The notes below the pieces were generated by a model that saw nothing but the letters and a program-made list of their open reading frames with translations, was not told the origin of the DNA and ran no database searches. From Mycobacteroides saopaulense (GTDB taxonomy: Bacteria; Actinomycetota; Actinomycetes; Mycobacteriales; Mycobacteriaceae), in assembly GCF_001456355.1 (NCBI RefSeq), contig NZ_CP010271.1, forward strand, positions 62,001 through 126,000: a DNA stretch of 64,000 bases, read 5' to 3'. Positions 18,981 to 30,089 of this stretch are shown one piece after another. Each line of letters starts with the position of its first letter. Position 1 is the stretch's first letter. The position numbers were made by a program, and so were the translations under genes.

Positions 18981-20540
18981 TCAAGTTCGCTGCCGGCCCA
19001 GGAAGAACGCGGCCGCTGCACCCAGGATGGCGGCCACCACCGCGATCCCACCGGCCACCCACCAGGAGGGTCCGTCTGATGCGGCCGGGCTCTTGCTTCC
19101 GAGCAGCGCGCCGACGATCGTGTTGAAGTTGTCGGTCTGGTCGGTAAGCCCGGATACGTTGGCCGCGCCCGGGCCATACGCGGCGATGCGCACCTGGGTA
19201 CCGGTGTGCGTCTGCGACTCCCCTTCCGGCGCAGTGGGGTACATGATCCGCATGGTGGCGCCGTCGGCAGTCTTCACCGCAACCGACAGCGCGGTGGGGT
19301 TGTCGAAGTCCTCCGGGACGATCAGCGAGGAATGTCCGTGATCGGCGGTGACGATCACCAAGGTGTTGCCATCCTGACGGGCGAAGTCCAGGGCGGCGGC
19401 AACGGCCTCGTCCAGGGCGATCGTCTCACCGATCTGACCGCAGATATTGGCCGCGTGATCCTGCTTGTCGATCGATGCCGACTCGACCTGCAGGAAGAAC
19501 CCCTTGTCCTTGCCCTTCTTCGAATTCACCAACAGGTCAATGGCTTTGGTGGTCATCGCGGACAACTGAGGCTGGTCCTTGGGCAGGTCCGGGTTCTGTC
19601 GGCAGGTGGTCGCGGGCAGCTTGCCGCCACCCGGAACGGCTGCGGGCACCTTGTCCCACTGCACCGGCAGGTTGCCCTTGCCGAACACTCCCAACACGGG
19701 GGTGTCGAGGTTGTTCACCCGGTTCAGATCGCCTGCGGTGGTGGGCAGCTGGTAGCCGGCGGCCTTGGCCACCTCCAGTGAGGTCTTGCCCTTGTGCTCA
19801 CCTGCGGTGAGGGTTTCCTCGAAGTACTTGCCGCCCCCGCCGAGGCTGATGTCGGCACGGGTGTTCACCAGCTGCTCGGAGATCGAGCCCTTGCCGCCGT
19901 TGTCGACGGCGTTTCCGGCGCACTTCTCCAGGGTTTCCTTGGGGCCCTTGCAGTCTCGATCGGTGACATGCGCGGTGAGCACGGCGGGGGTGGCGTCCTG
20001 CAGTTCCGCGGTGGTGACATTGCCGGTCGCGAAGCCCTGCTTCTGCACGATCTCCAGGATCGTGTCCAGCGGCTTACCGTCGAGGTCAACCGAGATGGCA
20101 CCGTTGTACGTCTTGGTGCCTGTCGCCCAGCCGGTGCCAGAGGCCGCGGAGTCGGTCACGTAGTCCGGCTTGCCCTTCTCCGGTCCGTCCTTGGTCAGGG
20201 CGAAGGTGGTGTACTCGCCGGTGATGGGCAGCGCGTCGAGGCCGGGAAGTGTTCCGGCGGCGCCGTACTGGTAGTTGCGCGCCGAGGTGATCTCCGAGGT
20301 GCCCATGCCGTCACCGATCAACAGGATGACGTTCTTGGCGTTGCGGCCCTGCACCGAATCGCGCAAGTCCGCCGACTTGTCGCCCTCGCGCCCGCCCTCG
20401 ATGCGGTTGGCGCCGCCGGTCTTGGCGATCTCACCCGCGGGCACCTCAGGGGAATCCGAGGGCGGTGCGGCGGTGGCTGACGGGGCCAGCGCCACGATGA
20501 GCGCTGATGTGAGGGCGGCGGCTGCGTGGGGGATGCGCAT
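18981..20540 (-). CDS. phoA: alkaline phosphatase with C-terminal membrane anchor
   Basis: 519 residues. Signal peptide at the start (MRIPHAAAALTSALIVALAP). Catalytic features of the PhoA family: metal Asp in LLIGDGMGTSE, nucleophile Ser 131 in VTDSAASGTGWATG, QVESASIDKQDHAA and ADHGHSS, late HTGTQVRIAAYGPGA. It releases phosphate from monoesters outside the membrane. The last ~27 residues form a membrane helix followed by RQRT (WWVAGGIAVVAAILGAAAAF), so the enzyme is probably tethered. The start was placed at the ATG where the signal peptide begins. Upstream is an imperfect palindrome at 20573-20595. No PhoP-type box was recognised. Confidence 0.9.
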   Translation of the reverse strand: MRIPHAAAALTSALIVALAPSATAAPPSDSPEVPAGEIAKTGGANRIEGGREGDKSADLRDSVQGRNAKNVILLIGDGMGTSEITSARNYQYGAAGTLPGLDALPITGEYTTFALTKDGPEKGKPDYVTDSAASGTGWATGTKTYNGAISVDLDGKPLDTILEIVQKQGFATGNVTTAELQDATPAVLTAHVTDRDCKGPKETLEKCAGNAVDNGGKGSISEQLVNTRADISLGGGGKYFEETLTAGEHKGKTSLEVAKAAGYQLPTTAGDLNRVNNLDTPVLGVFGKGNLPVQWDKVPAAVPGGGKLPATTCRQNPDLPKDQPQLSAMTTKAIDLLVNSKKGKDKGFFLQVESASIDKQDHAANICGQIGETIALDEAVAAALDFARQDGNTLVIVTADHGHSSLIVPEDFDNPTALSVAVKTADGATMRIMYPTAPEGESQTHTGTQVRIAAYGPGAANVSGLTDQTDNFNTIVGALLGSKSPAASDGPSWWVAGGIAVVAAILGAAAAFFLGRQRT

Positions 20541-20572
20541 GGAGCTAGTTAACTGGGAACCGATGAACACGG

Positions 20573-20595
20573 GGTGAACCATCGCGTGGTCCACC
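20573..20595. promoter_or_regulatory. imperfect palindrome upstream of phoA
   Basis: GGTGAACCA and TGGTCCACC pair in eight of nine positions around TCGCG, 33 bases before the phoA start codon. Candidate operator; no known regulator site matched. Confidence 0.35.
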
Positions 20596-20664
20596 CAAAC
20601 CGGGGTCATGGCGTGCGAACGTCTCGCGCTCGGTGGCCACAACCGCGGTTTGGGCCGGGGATCG

Positions 20665-21804
20665 CTACTCGGCGGGCAGGTCCAAAACCAGGCGCCCCTC
20701 GCCGCGCGAGACACAGGTCAAGATCTGCCCCTCTTCGCGCTGCGATTCGGTGAGAATCTGGTCGCGGTGATCGGCAGTGCCCGCCAGTACGTTGACCTTG
20801 CAGGTCCCGCAGAAACCCTGCTGGCACGAATAGGCCACGTGCGGCAGCCGCTGCTTGATGACATCCAGCGCCGTGCGATCGGCCGGTACCTCCAACACCG
20901 GTCCGCCAGGACCCAGCTGCACTTCGAAGGGGTGACCGTCCACGACCGGGGCGGCGGCAAAGCGCTCGAAATGGAGTTCCACGGAGGGCATTTCGAGGAG
21001 ACGTCGCTGCAGGACCGCCAGCATCGGGGCAGGGCCGCAGCAGTACACGGCGTCGTTCTCACCGACGTCGGGCAGCAGGTCGTCGGCGGTGGGCAGACCG
21101 AACTGATCGTCGGTCCGGATGATGACCCGATCGCCAAAGCGCTTGAGCTCGTTGAGGAACGGCAGTGAATCGCGGTTACGGCCGGTGTACACCATGGTCC
21201 ATGGCTTACCCAGCTGCTCGGCGAAGGCGATCATGGACAGGATCGGTGTGATGCCGATGCCGCCGGCCACGAAGTGCAGCTTGCGCGGTCCGGGCTGGGT
21301 CATGGCGAGCGGGAAGGCGTTGCGCGGCCCCAGGATCGATACCGTGGCACCGATCTGCAGCGCGTCATGCACCTCGATGGAGCCACCGCCGCCCTCGGGG
21401 ATGCGACGCACGGCGATGCGGTAGTGGTACGGGTCGGAGACGTCGCCGCACAGTGAGTACTGACGCATCCGGCCCGACGGCAGCAGCAGATCCAGGTGCG
21501 CGCCGGGATGCCACGGCGGAAGGCGCTCTCCGTCGGGAGCGGCCAGCACCAGGCTCGCGACGTCCTGATCCTTGGCCTCGATCCAGCGGTCCTTGACCAC
21601 CAACTGCAGCGTCCGGTCGACGTGGTTCTCCGGCGGCTTCTTGAGAATCAACAGGGCGCCGATGGCCCGGACCGCAATCGGGAACAGCACGCTGCCGAGT
21701 GCGATCGTGGGCGACACCGGCAGGGTGCCGTACAGCGTCGGCGGCAGCGAGGGCCGCTTGCGCTGGGGTGTGGGCCGCGGCGTGCGGCGAAAGCGATCGA
21801 ACAT
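20665..21804 (-). CDS. oxygenase reductase (FAD/NAD plus plant-type 2Fe-2S ferredoxin)
   Basis: 379 residues. Order: an N-terminal hydrophobic stretch (residues ~28-52), an FMN/FAD-binding barrel with RQYSLCGD, a NAD domain (VAGGIGITPILSM, YCCGPAPMLAVL), and a C-terminal ferredoxin domain with CQQGFCGTCKVNVLAG and a fourth Cys near ILTCVSRGEG. This is the phthalate-dioxygenase-reductase/VanB class that feeds electrons to an oxygenase. Its ATG overlaps the hydrolase stop (ATGA), showing coupling. The neighbouring diiron-like hydrolase family protein is the most likely electron acceptor. Confidence 0.88.
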   Translation of the reverse strand: MFDRFRRTPRPTPQRKRPSLPPTLYGTLPVSPTIALGSVLFPIAVRAIGALLILKKPPENHVDRTLQLVVKDRWIEAKDQDVASLVLAAPDGERLPPWHPGAHLDLLLPSGRMRQYSLCGDVSDPYHYRIAVRRIPEGGGGSIEVHDALQIGATVSILGPRNAFPLAMTQPGPRKLHFVAGGIGITPILSMIAFAEQLGKPWTMVYTGRNRDSLPFLNELKRFGDRVIIRTDDQFGLPTADDLLPDVGENDAVYCCGPAPMLAVLQRRLLEMPSVELHFERFAAAPVVDGHPFEVQLGPGGPVLEVPADRTALDVIKQRLPHVAYSCQQGFCGTCKVNVLAGTADHRDQILTESQREEGQILTCVSRGEGRLVLDLPAE

Positions 21805-22721
21805 CAGTAGCCGGCCGCGGCCTTCGCGGCGGGTGACGTGCTCAGGTACGCCACCGCCTGTGCCGTGCTGCCCACCTGGTCGGGTGAGAAGCCCGGGCGC
21901 ATGAACTCCAGCGCCGACTTGGCCAGCTCACGCCACTTCAGGAACGCGCCGCGCTTCATGGCCTTGTTCATCTGGCGCAGCACGCCGAACACCCCGTAGT
22001 TGGGCAGCGACGGGTCCTGTCGCACCAGGAACTTGGTGTAGCGCAGCATCACACCGACCAGCAGCACGGTGGCCAGCACGAAGGTCAGCATCATGTGCCC
22101 GCGACGAATCTGGAAGTACCGGGCCACGTCGTAGGCGACGCTGCGGTGCTCGACCTCTTCGGCACCATGCCAGCGGAACAGGTCCACCATCTCCGGGTCG
22201 GCGTTGAACTTCTCGAAGGGGTGGTTCAGCACCCAGTCGCCGAGTACGGCGGTGAAGTGCTCGATGCCGGCGATGAGCGCCAGCTTTTCCACCATCACCC
22301 GGTAGCGCAGCTTTTCGCTGCGCAGTTCGTTGGTCCGCTCCAGCATGTGGGTGACGTATTCGATCTGGGTCAGCGCGGGCCGCACGTCGAGGCCGTTCTT
22401 CTCCAGGAAGTCCCCGAGGACCTTGTTGTGGGTCTCGGCGTGCACGGCCTCCTGACCCATGAAGCCGATCATCGCCTCACGGATCTTGTCGTCCTTCACG
22501 TAGGGCAGGGCGCGGGTGAAGGTGTCGACAAAGGCCCGCTCCCCCTCCGGCAGCAGGAGATTGAAGGCCGAGATGAAGTGCGACACGATGGGCTCGTTGG
22601 GAATCCAGTGCAGCGGGGTATGGCTGGTGTCGAACTGGACATTGCGCGGCCGCAGCACGACCTCGCCCGGCTCGGTGGGTACGACCTGCAGGCCAGTGGC
22701 CCCAGTTGTGTTGCGCGCCAT
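21804..22721 (-). CDS. predicted metal-dependent hydrolase family protein (PF10118-type)
   Basis: 305 residues. Helical protein with repeated acidic/His motifs that could bind two metals: GFMGQEAVHAETHN and WHGAEEVEHRSVAYD, plus EHFTAVLGDW. A hydrophobic segment lies near residues 215-235. The family is named as a metal-dependent hydrolase, yet its ExxxH spacing resembles ferritin-like diiron oxygenases; the linked ferredoxin reductase supports an oxidative role. Middle gene of a three-gene operon. Confidence 0.8.
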   Translation of the reverse strand: MARNTTGATGLQVVPTEPGEVVLRPRNVQFDTSHTPLHWIPNEPIVSHFISAFNLLLPEGERAFVDTFTRALPYVKDDKIREAMIGFMGQEAVHAETHNKVLGDFLEKNGLDVRPALTQIEYVTHMLERTNELRSEKLRYRVMVEKLALIAGIEHFTAVLGDWVLNHPFEKFNADPEMVDLFRWHGAEEVEHRSVAYDVARYFQIRRGHMMLTFVLATVLLVGVMLRYTKFLVRQDPSLPNYGVFGVLRQMNKAMKRGAFLKWRELAKSALEFMRPGFSPDQVGSTAQAVAYLSTSPAAKAAAGY

Positions 22722-22740
22722 ATGTCTGTCTCCTTACTCG

Positions 22741-23574
22741 CTACCGACTGATCTTGTCACTGAGGCCCCAGAAGAACCGGTTCAGCGCCGGGGCCAGACG
22801 GCTGAAGTGGTACTGCACATGTGCTTCCGGGGTAACCGGGACGATCGACTTGCCCTTGGCCACGGCATTGACGATTTCCTTGGCCACCTTTTCCGGACCG
22901 TATCCGCGCTTGGCGTAGAGCCCGGCGCCCTGCTGCTGCCGTTTGGCCTCGTCTTCCGGTGAGAGACCCGAAAACTGGGTGGTGCGAATGATGTTGGTGT
23001 TGACGATGCCCGGGCAGATGGTGCTCACCTTGACCTTGTCGCGCGCCAGCTCGCCGCGCAGCACGTCGGAGAACATGAACACGGCAGCCTTGCTGGTGGC
23101 ATAGGCGCCCATCTCGGGAATCGGGGTGTATGCGGCGGCGCTGGAGATATTGACGATGTGGCCGCTCTTGCGCTCGGCCATGCGCGGCCCGAACGCGCGG
23201 CAGCCGTAGACGACTCCGCCCAAATTGATGTTGAGCACGCGCTGGAAGTCGGCGGAGGGTGTGTCGAAGAATCGCCCACCCTGGCCGATACCGGCGTTGT
23301 TGATCAAGACGTCCGGCACACCGTGGTCGGCGCACACCGCCTCGGCGAATGCGGTCACGGCGGATTCGTCGGATACATCCAGGGCGTAGGGGTGCGCGGA
23401 TCCGCCGAGCTTCTCGATGAGCCCGACGGTTTCGTTGGCGGTGTCGACGTTGATGTCGGCGACGACGACACGCGCTCCCTGGCGGGCGAAGGCCAGTGCG
23501 GTCTCGCGGCCGATACCGCTACCGCCGCCGGTCACCACCACCAGGCTGTTGCGCTGGGCACTGCCGGATGTCAT
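22741..23574 (-). CDS. short-chain dehydrogenase/reductase
   Basis: 277 residues. Complete SDR: TGGGSGIGRETAL cofactor motif, NNAGIG, and catalytic Ser-Tyr-Lys (NISSAAAYTP, YATSKAAVF). The C-terminus resembles the fatty-acyl/long-chain SDRs of mycobacteria (SadH-like). First gene of the operon with the metal-dependent hydrolase and the ferredoxin reductase, so the three may process a long-chain or ring substrate in sequence. ATG 23574 fits the family start. Confidence 0.88.
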   Translation of the reverse strand: MTSGSAQRNSLVVVTGGGSGIGRETALAFARQGARVVVADINVDTANETVGLIEKLGGSAHPYALDVSDESAVTAFAEAVCADHGVPDVLINNAGIGQGGRFFDTPSADFQRVLNINLGGVVYGCRAFGPRMAERKSGHIVNISSAAAYTPIPEMGAYATSKAAVFMFSDVLRGELARDKVKVSTICPGIVNTNIIRTTQFSGLSPEDEAKRQQQGAGLYAKRGYGPEKVAKEIVNAVAKGKSIVPVTPEAHVQYHFSRLAPALNRFFWGLSDKISR

Positions 23575-24034
23575 GCATCCTCCGAATCCTGCGCACCGCT
23601 GCGCTTACGTGATGGAGGAGATTGTAAATCACCGCGAGCAGGCAGAAAAAGACGTGACGTTCAATACGGGTATCACGGGCATTTACCGAGGAAACATGCG
23701 TTGACCTTGCTATGAAGAACGCATGGAAAGCATGATGCCGCGAGGTGTCGCGCCATCTAACCACCCGAGTTGGCGTGCACCGGGGTTCCTGACATATCGT
23801 TTTGGTTACTTGTCGCGTCGGGGCACGAGATCCGCTGGTCAACGGTGTCCGGTGGGTGCCTCATCGTCACCGCGAGCACACCCAGCAGACGGCCGAGAAG
23901 GACGCTACGGACAAGGGCCAACGGGCCTTCGTCACCACCCCTGGTGAAGGTCTGTGAGGCACCTTCGAGGAGGGTATTGACGGGCGCATTCAGCCGATGC
24001 GCCTGGGGAAACCCTGGAGACGAGACGAGCAGCC
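23575..24034. other. 460-base intergenic region between the SDR operon and gltB
   Basis: No credible gene was found on either strand; open frames here have poor codon use. The left part must carry the leftward SDR operon promoter. The right 90 bases hold two hairpins directly before gltB (listed separately). No GlnR site could be assigned with confidence. Confidence 0.5.
23946..24015 (+). promoter_or_regulatory. structured leader candidate upstream of gltB
   Basis: Two potential RNA hairpins: GAAGGT/ACCTTC (23946-23951 with 23961-23966), then GGCGCAT/ATGCGCC (23983-23989 with 23997-24003) enclosed by AGGGT/ACCCT (23971-23975 with 24011-24015). The internal loops on both sides are seven bases. 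The last arm ends 19 bases before the gltB ATG, so translation or transcription of gltB could be affected. Confidence 0.4.
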
Positions 24035-27000
24035 ATGACACACCCCGCGACCGGGCTCTACAACCCGGCCTACGAGCACGATTCGTGCGGTGTCGCCATG
24101 GTCGTGGATATGCACGGCCGGCGCAGCCGCGACATCGTGGACAAGGCCATCACAGCACTGCTGAACCTGGAGCACCGTGGTGCGGCGGGAGCCGAGCCGA
24201 ATAGCGGCGACGGCGCCGGCATCATGCTGCAGATCCCGGACAAGTTCTTCCGTGCCGTCCTGGCCGAAAACGGAAGCTTCGAGCTGCCCGCCGAGGGCAG
24301 CTACGCCTCCGGTATCGCGTTCCTGCCGCAGGGATCCAAGGACGCCGCCGCCGCGTGCGAAGCCGTCGAGAAGATCGTCGAGGCAGAGGGTTTGACGGTC
24401 CTTGGCTGGCGCGAGGTTCCGCACGACGACTCTTCGCTGGGCGCCCTCGCCCGCGATGCCATGCCCACCTTCCGTCAGCTGTTCATCTCCGGCGCCTCCG
24501 GTATCGACTTGGAGCGGCGCGTCTATGTGGTGCGCAAGCGCATCGAGCACGAGCTGGGAAATCAGGGATCCGGCCGGGGCAGCCTCGGCGAGGAAACCGT
24601 GTACTTCCCAAGTCTTTCCGGTCGCACCTTCGTCTACAAGGGCATGCTGACCACCCCGCAGTTGCGGGCGTTCTACCTGGATCTGCAGGACGAGCGGGTC
24701 GAGAGCGCACTGGGCATCGTGCACTCGCGCTTCTCCACCAACACCTTCCCGTCCTGGCCGCTGGCACATCCCTACCGCCGGGTGGCGCACAACGGCGAGA
24801 TCAACACCGTCGCAGGCAATGAGAACTGGATGCGGGCCCGTGAGGCGCTCATCAAGACCGATGCCTTCGGCGATCCGGCCCAGCTGGACAAGATCTTCCC
24901 GATCTGTACGCGCGGTGCCTCGGACACGGCGCGGTTCGACGAGGCACTGGAACTGCTGCACCTGGGTGGCCGCCCCTTGCACCACGCGGTGCTGATGATG
25001 ATTCCCGAGGCGTGGGAACGGCACGAAAGCATGAGCGCCGAACTGCGTTCCTTCTACGAATTCCACGCGTCCCTCATGGAACCCTGGGATGGACCGGCGT
25101 CGGTCTGCTTCACCGACGGCACCATCGTCGGCGCGGTGCTCGACCGCAACGGCCTACGGCCGTCCCGGGTTTGGGTGACCAGCGACGGACTCGTGGTGAT
25201 GGCTTCCGAGGCTGGCGTGCTGGACCTGGATCCGTCCACCGTTGTGCAGCGCACCCGCCTGCAGCCCGGCCGCATGTTCCTGGTGGACACCACTCAGGGC
25301 CGCATCGTCTCCGACGAAGAGGTCAAGGCCGAGCTTGCCGCGGCCGAGCCGTACCAGCAGTGGCTCGACGAGGGTCTGGTGCGGCTGGAGCAGCTGCCCG
25401 ATCGCCCGCACCAGCACATGCCGCACAACCGGATCGTGTTGCGCCAGCAGACTTTCGGATACACCTATGAGGAGCTCAACCTTCTGGTGGCGCCGATGGC
25501 GCGCACGGGTGCGGAGGCACTCGGATCGATGGGCACCGATACCCCGATTGCGGTGCTGTCCAACCGTTCGCGCATGTTGTTCGACTACTTCCAGCAGCTT
25601 TTCGCTCAGGTCACCAACCCCCCGCTGGACGCCATCCGTGAAGAGGTGGTCACCAGCCTGGGCGGTGTGATCGGCCCGGAGGGCGACCTGCTGAACCCGA
25701 CTCCCGAGTCGTGCCACCAGATCCTGCTGCCGCAACCGGTGCTACACAACGACGAGTTGGACAAGCTGATCCACCTCGATCCCAGTGACGAGGTCAACGG
25801 TCGTGCGCATGGCTTCTCCAGCCGGGTGATCCGTTGCCTGTACCCCGTCGCGGAGGGCGGCGCGGGTCTGCGGACCGCGCTGGAATCGGTGCGTGCCGAG
25901 GCGTCCGCGGCCATTGCCGACGGTGCTCAGGTGCTCATCCTGTCCGACCGTGAGTCGGATGACCAGATGGCTCCCATCCCTTCACTTTTGGCGGTTTCTG
26001 CAGTGCACCATCACCTGGTGCGTGAGCGGTCGCGCACCAAGGTCGGCCTGGTGGTCGAGGCGGGCGACGCCCGCGAGGTGCACCACATCGCGGTGCTGGT
26101 GGGCTTCGGCGCCGCCGCCGTCAACCCCTACATGGCCTTCGAGTCCATCGAGGACCTCATCGACCGCGGCATGATCACCGGCGTGGAGCGCGACAAGGCG
26201 ATCCGCAACTACATCAAGGCCGCGGGCAAGGGTGTGCTCAAGGTGATGTCCAAGATGGGCATCTCCACGCTGGCCTCCTACACCGGCGCCCAGCTGTTCC
26301 AGGCCATCGGCCTCTCGCAGGAGCTGCTCGACGAGTACTTCGCCGGATTGGCATGCCCCACCGGCGGTATCGGTCTGGACGAGATCGCTGCGGACGTGGC
26401 CTCGCGTCACCACCTGGCCTTCCTGGAGCGCCCGGGGGAATGGGCGCACCGCGAGCTGGAGGTTGGTGGCGAGTACCAATGGCGGCGTGAGGGTGAGTAC
26501 CACCTGTTCAACCCCGACACCGTCTTCAAGCTGCAGCACTCCACTCGCACCGGTCAGTATTCGGTGTTCAAGGAGTACACCGCTCTGGTCGATGACCAGA
26601 GCGAGCGGATGGCCTCGCTGCGCGGCCTGCTGAAGTTCAAAGACGGTGTACGCCCGCCGGTTCCGCTGGACGAGGTGGAGCCTGCCAGTGAGATCGTCAA
26701 GCGCTTCTCGACTGGTGCGATGAGCTTCGGCTCCATCTCCGCCGAGGCCCACGAGACGCTGGCCATCGCCATGAACCGCTTGGGCGGTCGTTCGAACTCC
26801 GGTGAGGGCGGCGAAGATCCGCGCCGATTCACCCCGGACGAGAACGGTGACTGGCGCCGCAGCTCCATCAAGCAGGTGGCCTCCGGGCGGTTCGGTGTCA
26901 CCTCGCACTACCTGAGCAACTGCACCGATATCCAGATCAAGATGGCTCAGGGAGCCAAGCCCGGCGAGGGAGGCCAGCTTCCTGCACACAAGGTGTATCC

Positions 27001-28630
27001 GTGGGTGGCCGAGGTACGTCACTCCACGCCGGGCGTGGGGCTCATCTCCCCTCCCCCGCACCACGACATCTACTCGATCGAGGACCTGGCGCAGCTGATC
27101 CACGACCTCAAGAACTCCAACCCGCAGGCACGCGTGCACGTGAAGCTGGTGTCGGAGAACGGTGTCGGCACGGTGGCCGCGGGTGTTTCCAAGGCGCACG
27201 CCGACGTGGTGCTCATCTCCGGGCACGACGGCGGTACCGGTGCCACCCCGCTTACCTCCATGAAGCACGCCGGTGCGCCGTGGGAGCTGGGCTTGGCCGA
27301 GACGCAGCAGACCCTGCTGCTCAACGGTCTACGAGACCGCATCGTCGTGCAGGTCGACGGTCAGCTCAAGACCGGCCGCGACGTGATGATCGCGATGCTG
27401 CTGGGCGGCGAGGAGTTCGGTTTCGCGACCGCCCCCCTGGTGGTGTCCGGCTGCATCATGATGCGGGTGTGCCACCTGGACACCTGCCCGGTGGGTGTGG
27501 CCACGCAGAACCCGGTGCTGCGGCAGCGGTTCAACGGCAAGCCGGAGTTCGTGGAGAACTTCTTCCTGTTCATCGCCGAAGAGGTGCGTGAGCTCATGGC
27601 CGAGCTCGGCTTCCGCACCGTCAACGAGGCGGTGGGCCAGGTCGGCGCGCTGGACATCGAACGCGCGGTGGCGCACTGGAAGGCCAGCAAGATCGACCTG
27701 ACGCCGGTGCTCACCGAGCCCGAGTCGGCATTCATGAACCAGGATCTGTACTGCAGCGGTTCGCAGGACCACGGCCTGGAGAAGGCCCTGGACCAGCAGC
27801 TCATCGTGATGAGCCGCGAGGCGCTGGATCGCGGTACCCCGGTGAAGTTCGAGACGCTGATCACCAACGTCAACCGGACCGTCGGCACCATGCTCGGCCA
27901 CGAGGTCACCAAAGCCTATGGCGGCGAGGGCCTTCCGGACGACACGATCGACATCACCTTCACCGGTTCAGCGGGCAACAGCTTCGGTGCCTTTGTGCCG
28001 CGCGGCATCACGCTGCGCCTCTTCGGCGACGCCAACGACTACGTGGGCAAGGGCCTCTCCGGCGGACACATCGCGGTGCGTCCCTCGCGTGAGGCGCCGG
28101 AAGGCTTTGTCCCCGAGAAGAACATCATCGGCGGCAACGTGATTCTGTTCGGCGCCACCAGCGGTGAGGCATTCCTCAACGGCGTGGTGGGGGAGCGGTT
28201 CGCGGTCCGTAACTCCGGCGCCACCGCCGTCGTCGAGGGCGTGGGTGACCACGGCTGCGAGTACATGACCGGTGGCACCGTGGTGGTGCTCGGTCCGACC
28301 GGACGCAACTTCGCGGCGGGCATGTCGGGTGGCGTCGCGTACGTGTACGACCCCGACAAGCAGCTGATGGACAATCTCAACGATGAGATGGTGGACCTGG
28401 AGGCGTTGGATCCCGACGACGAACAGGTGTTGCGTAGCTTGATCGAGAAGCATGTGGCGGCGACCGACTCTGCTGTCGGACAACGCATTCTGGCCGACTG
28501 GAGCGGCCAAAGCGACTCCTTCGTCAAGGTGATGCCCCGCGACTACCGTCGCGTGCTCGAGGCCATCGCCGATGCGGAGCTGACCGGAGGCGATGTGAAC
28601 GAGGCGATCATGGCGGCTGCTCGTGGGTGA
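24035..28630 (+). CDS. gltB: glutamate synthase, large subunit
   Basis: 1531 residues, full length for GOGAT alpha. Class II glutamine amidotransferase domain with catalytic Cys 18 after a short propeptide ([11 protein letters not shown]), a central domain, the FMN/2-oxoglutarate synthase domain ([27 protein letters not shown]), the 3Fe-4S cysteine cluster ([16 protein letters not shown]) and the C-terminal right-handed GXGXG helix ([14 protein letters not shown]). It makes two glutamates from glutamine and 2-oxoglutarate with the small subunit. The gltD start overlaps its stop. Equivalent to Rv3859c. Confidence 0.97.
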   Translation: MTHPATGLYNPAYEHDSCGVAMVVDMHGRRSRDIVDKAITALLNLEHRGAAGAEPNSGDGAGIMLQIPDKFFRAVLAENGSFELPAEGSYASGIAFLPQGSKDAAAACEAVEKIVEAEGLTVLGWREVPHDDSSLGALARDAMPTFRQLFISGASGIDLERRVYVVRKRIEHELGNQGSGRGSLGEETVYFPSLSGRTFVYKGMLTTPQLRAFYLDLQDERVESALGIVHSRFSTNTFPSWPLAHPYRRVAHNGEINTVAGNENWMRAREALIKTDAFGDPAQLDKIFPICTRGASDTARFDEALELLHLGGRPLHHAVLMMIPEAWERHESMSAELRSFYEFHASLMEPWDGPASVCFTDGTIVGAVLDRNGLRPSRVWVTSDGLVVMASEAGVLDLDPSTVVQRTRLQPGRMFLVDTTQGRIVSDEEVKAELAAAEPYQQWLDEGLVRLEQLPDRPHQHMPHNRIVLRQQTFGYTYEELNLLVAPMARTGAEALGSMGTDTPIAVLSNRSRMLFDYFQQLFAQVTNPPLDAIREEVVTSLGGVIGPEGDLLNPTPESCHQILLPQPVLHNDELDKLIHLDPSDEVNGRAHGFSSRVIRCLYPVAEGGAGLRTALESVRAEASAAIADGAQVLILSDRESDDQMAPIPSLLAVSAVHHHLVRERSRTKVGLVVEAGDAREVHHIAVLVGFGAAAVNPYMAFESIEDLIDRGMITGVERDKAIRNYIKAAGKGVLKVMSKMGISTLASYTGAQLFQAIGLSQELLDEYFAGLACPTGGIGLDEIAADVASRHHLAFLERPGEWAHRELEVGGEYQWRREGEYHLFNPDTVFKLQHSTRTGQYSVFKEYTALVDDQSERMASLRGLLKFKDGVRPPVPLDEVEPASEIVKRFSTGAMSFGSISAEAHETLAIAMNRLGGRSNSGEGGEDPRRFTPDENGDWRRSSIKQVASGRFGVTSHYLSNCTDIQIKMAQGAKPGEGGQLPAHKVYPWVAEVRHSTPGVGLISPPPHHDIYSIEDLAQLIHDLKNSNPQARVHVKLVSENGVGTVAAGVSKAHADVVLISGHDGGTGATPLTSMKHAGAPWELGLAETQQTLLLNGLRDRIVVQVDGQLKTGRDVMIAMLLGGEEFGFATAPLVVSGCIMMRVCHLDTCPVGVATQNPVLRQRFNGKPEFVENFFLFIAEEVRELMAELGFRTVNEAVGQVGALDIERAVAHWKASKIDLTPVLTEPESAFMNQDLYCSGSQDHGLEKALDQQLIVMSREALDRGTPVKFETLITNVNRTVGTMLGHEVTKAYGGEGLPDDTIDITFTGSAGNSFGAFVPRGITLRLFGDANDYVGKGLSGGHIAVRPSREAPEGFVPEKNIIGGNVILFGATSGEAFLNGVVGERFAVRNSGATAVVEGVGDHGCEYMTGGTVVVLGPTGRNFAAGMSGGVAYVYDPDKQLMDNLNDEMVDLEALDPDDEQVLRSLIEKHVAATDSAVGQRILADWSGQSDSFVKVMPRDYRRVLEAIADAELTGGDVNEAIMAAARG

Positions 28631-30089
28631 CCCAAGCGGCTTTCTGACCCACACCACCCGCGAGCTGCCTAAGCGGCGTCCCGTGCCGTTGCGGCTGCTC
28701 GACTGGAAAGAGGTCTACGAAGACTTCGACCACTCGGCGCTGCAAACGCAGGCGTCACGTTGCATGGACTGCGGAATCCCGTTCTGCCACAAGGGTTGTC
28801 CGTTGGGTAACCTGATTCCGGAGTGGAACGACCTGGTGTACCGCGGGCAGTGGCGCGAGGCCATCGAGCGCCTGCATGCCACCAACAACTTCCCCGAGTT
28901 CACCGGTCGGCTCTGCCCGGCTCCGTGTGAGGCCTCGTGTGTGCTGGGGATCAACCAGGACCCGGTGACCATCAAGCAGGTCGAGGTCGAGTTGATCGAC
29001 AACGCCTTCGACAACGACTGGGTCAAACCCATTCCGCCCGAGGTGAAGACCGGCAAGAAGGTTGCGGTCGTGGGCTCCGGACCCGCCGGACTGGCCGCCG
29101 CACAGCAGCTGACCCGTGCCGGGCACGACGTCACCGTCTACGAGCGGGCCGACCGCATCGGTGGTCTGCTCCGCTACGGCATCCCCGAGTTCAAGATGGA
29201 GAAGCACCACATCGATCGGCGTCTGGATCAGATGCGAGCCGAGGGCACGGTGTTCGAGGCGGGCGTGAACGTTGGGGTTGATATAACAGCGGATCACCTC
29301 CGTTCAAACTTCGACGCGGTGGTGCTGGCCGGCGGCGCGACCGCTTGGCGGGATCTGCCGGTTCCGGGCCGCGAGCTCGAAGGCATCTACCAGGCCATGG
29401 AGTACCTGCCCTGGGCCAACAAGGTGCAGCTGGGCGACGACGTCCTGGGTGAGGACGGCCAGCCGCCCATCACGGCAAAGGGCAAGCACGTCATCATCAT
29501 TGGTGGCGGCGACACCGGTGCCGACTGCCTGGGCACCGCCCATCGGCAGGGTGCGGCCAGCATCCAGCAGTTTGAGATCATGCCGAAGCCGCCGGAGACT
29601 CGTTCCGAGCGCGACCCCTGGCCGACCTACCCGACGCTGTTCCGGGTGGCCTCCGCGCACGAAGAGGGTGGCGAGCGGATTTATGCCGTCAACACCGAGC
29701 GTTTCCTCGGCGAGGACGGCAAGCTGACCGGCTTGCGCGCCCACGAGGTCGTCTTCAACGCGGGCAAGTTCGAGAAGGTCGAGGGCTCAGATTTCGAGCT
29801 GAAGGCCGACATCGTCTTCCTGGCAATGGGATTCGTCGGCCCGGAGAAGCCGGGTCTGCTCGAGAGCCTGGGCGTGGAGCTCACCGACCGCGGCAACGTG
29901 GCGCGCGATGACGCGTACGCGACTTCCGTCGACGGCGTATTCGTGGCCGGCGACATGGGCCGTGGACAGTCACTGATCGTGTGGGCGATTGCCGAGGGGC
30001 GCTCTGCCGCTGCCGCGGTGGACGCGTACCTCACCGGTGAGACAGCGCTGCCCGCGCCGATCAAACCGACTGCCGCACCGCAGCGCTGA
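28623..30089 (+). CDS. gltD: glutamate synthase, small subunit
   Basis: 488 residues. N-terminal Cys-rich 4Fe-4S region ([30 protein letters not shown]), FAD motif [22 protein letters not shown] motif [15 protein letters not shown] and a final FAD motif [13 protein letters not shown]. It passes electrons from NADPH through FAD and Fe-S centres to GltB. Starts at GTG 28623, eight bases inside gltB, indicating translational coupling. Equivalent to Rv3858c. Confidence 0.96.
   Translation: MGDPSGFLTHTTRELPKRRPVPLRLLDWKEVYEDFDHSALQTQASRCMDCGIPFCHKGCPLGNLIPEWNDLVYRGQWREAIERLHATNNFPEFTGRLCPAPCEASCVLGINQDPVTIKQVEVELIDNAFDNDWVKPIPPEVKTGKKVAVVGSGPAGLAAAQQLTRAGHDVTVYERADRIGGLLRYGIPEFKMEKHHIDRRLDQMRAEGTVFEAGVNVGVDITADHLRSNFDAVVLAGGATAWRDLPVPGRELEGIYQAMEYLPWANKVQLGDDVLGEDGQPPITAKGKHVIIIGGGDTGADCLGTAHRQGAASIQQFEIMPKPPETRSERDPWPTYPTLFRVASAHEEGGERIYAVNTERFLGEDGKLTGLRAHEVVFNAGKFEKVEGSDFELKADIVFLAMGFVGPEKPGLLESLGVELTDRGNVARDDAYATSVDGVFVAGDMGRGQSLIVWAIAEGRSAAAAVDAYLTGETALPAPIKPTAAPQR

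Noticed and set aside
25982..27268. 428-codon frame opposite gltB
   Set aside because: Shadow of the conserved gltB synthase domain; composition typical of reverse-complement frames.
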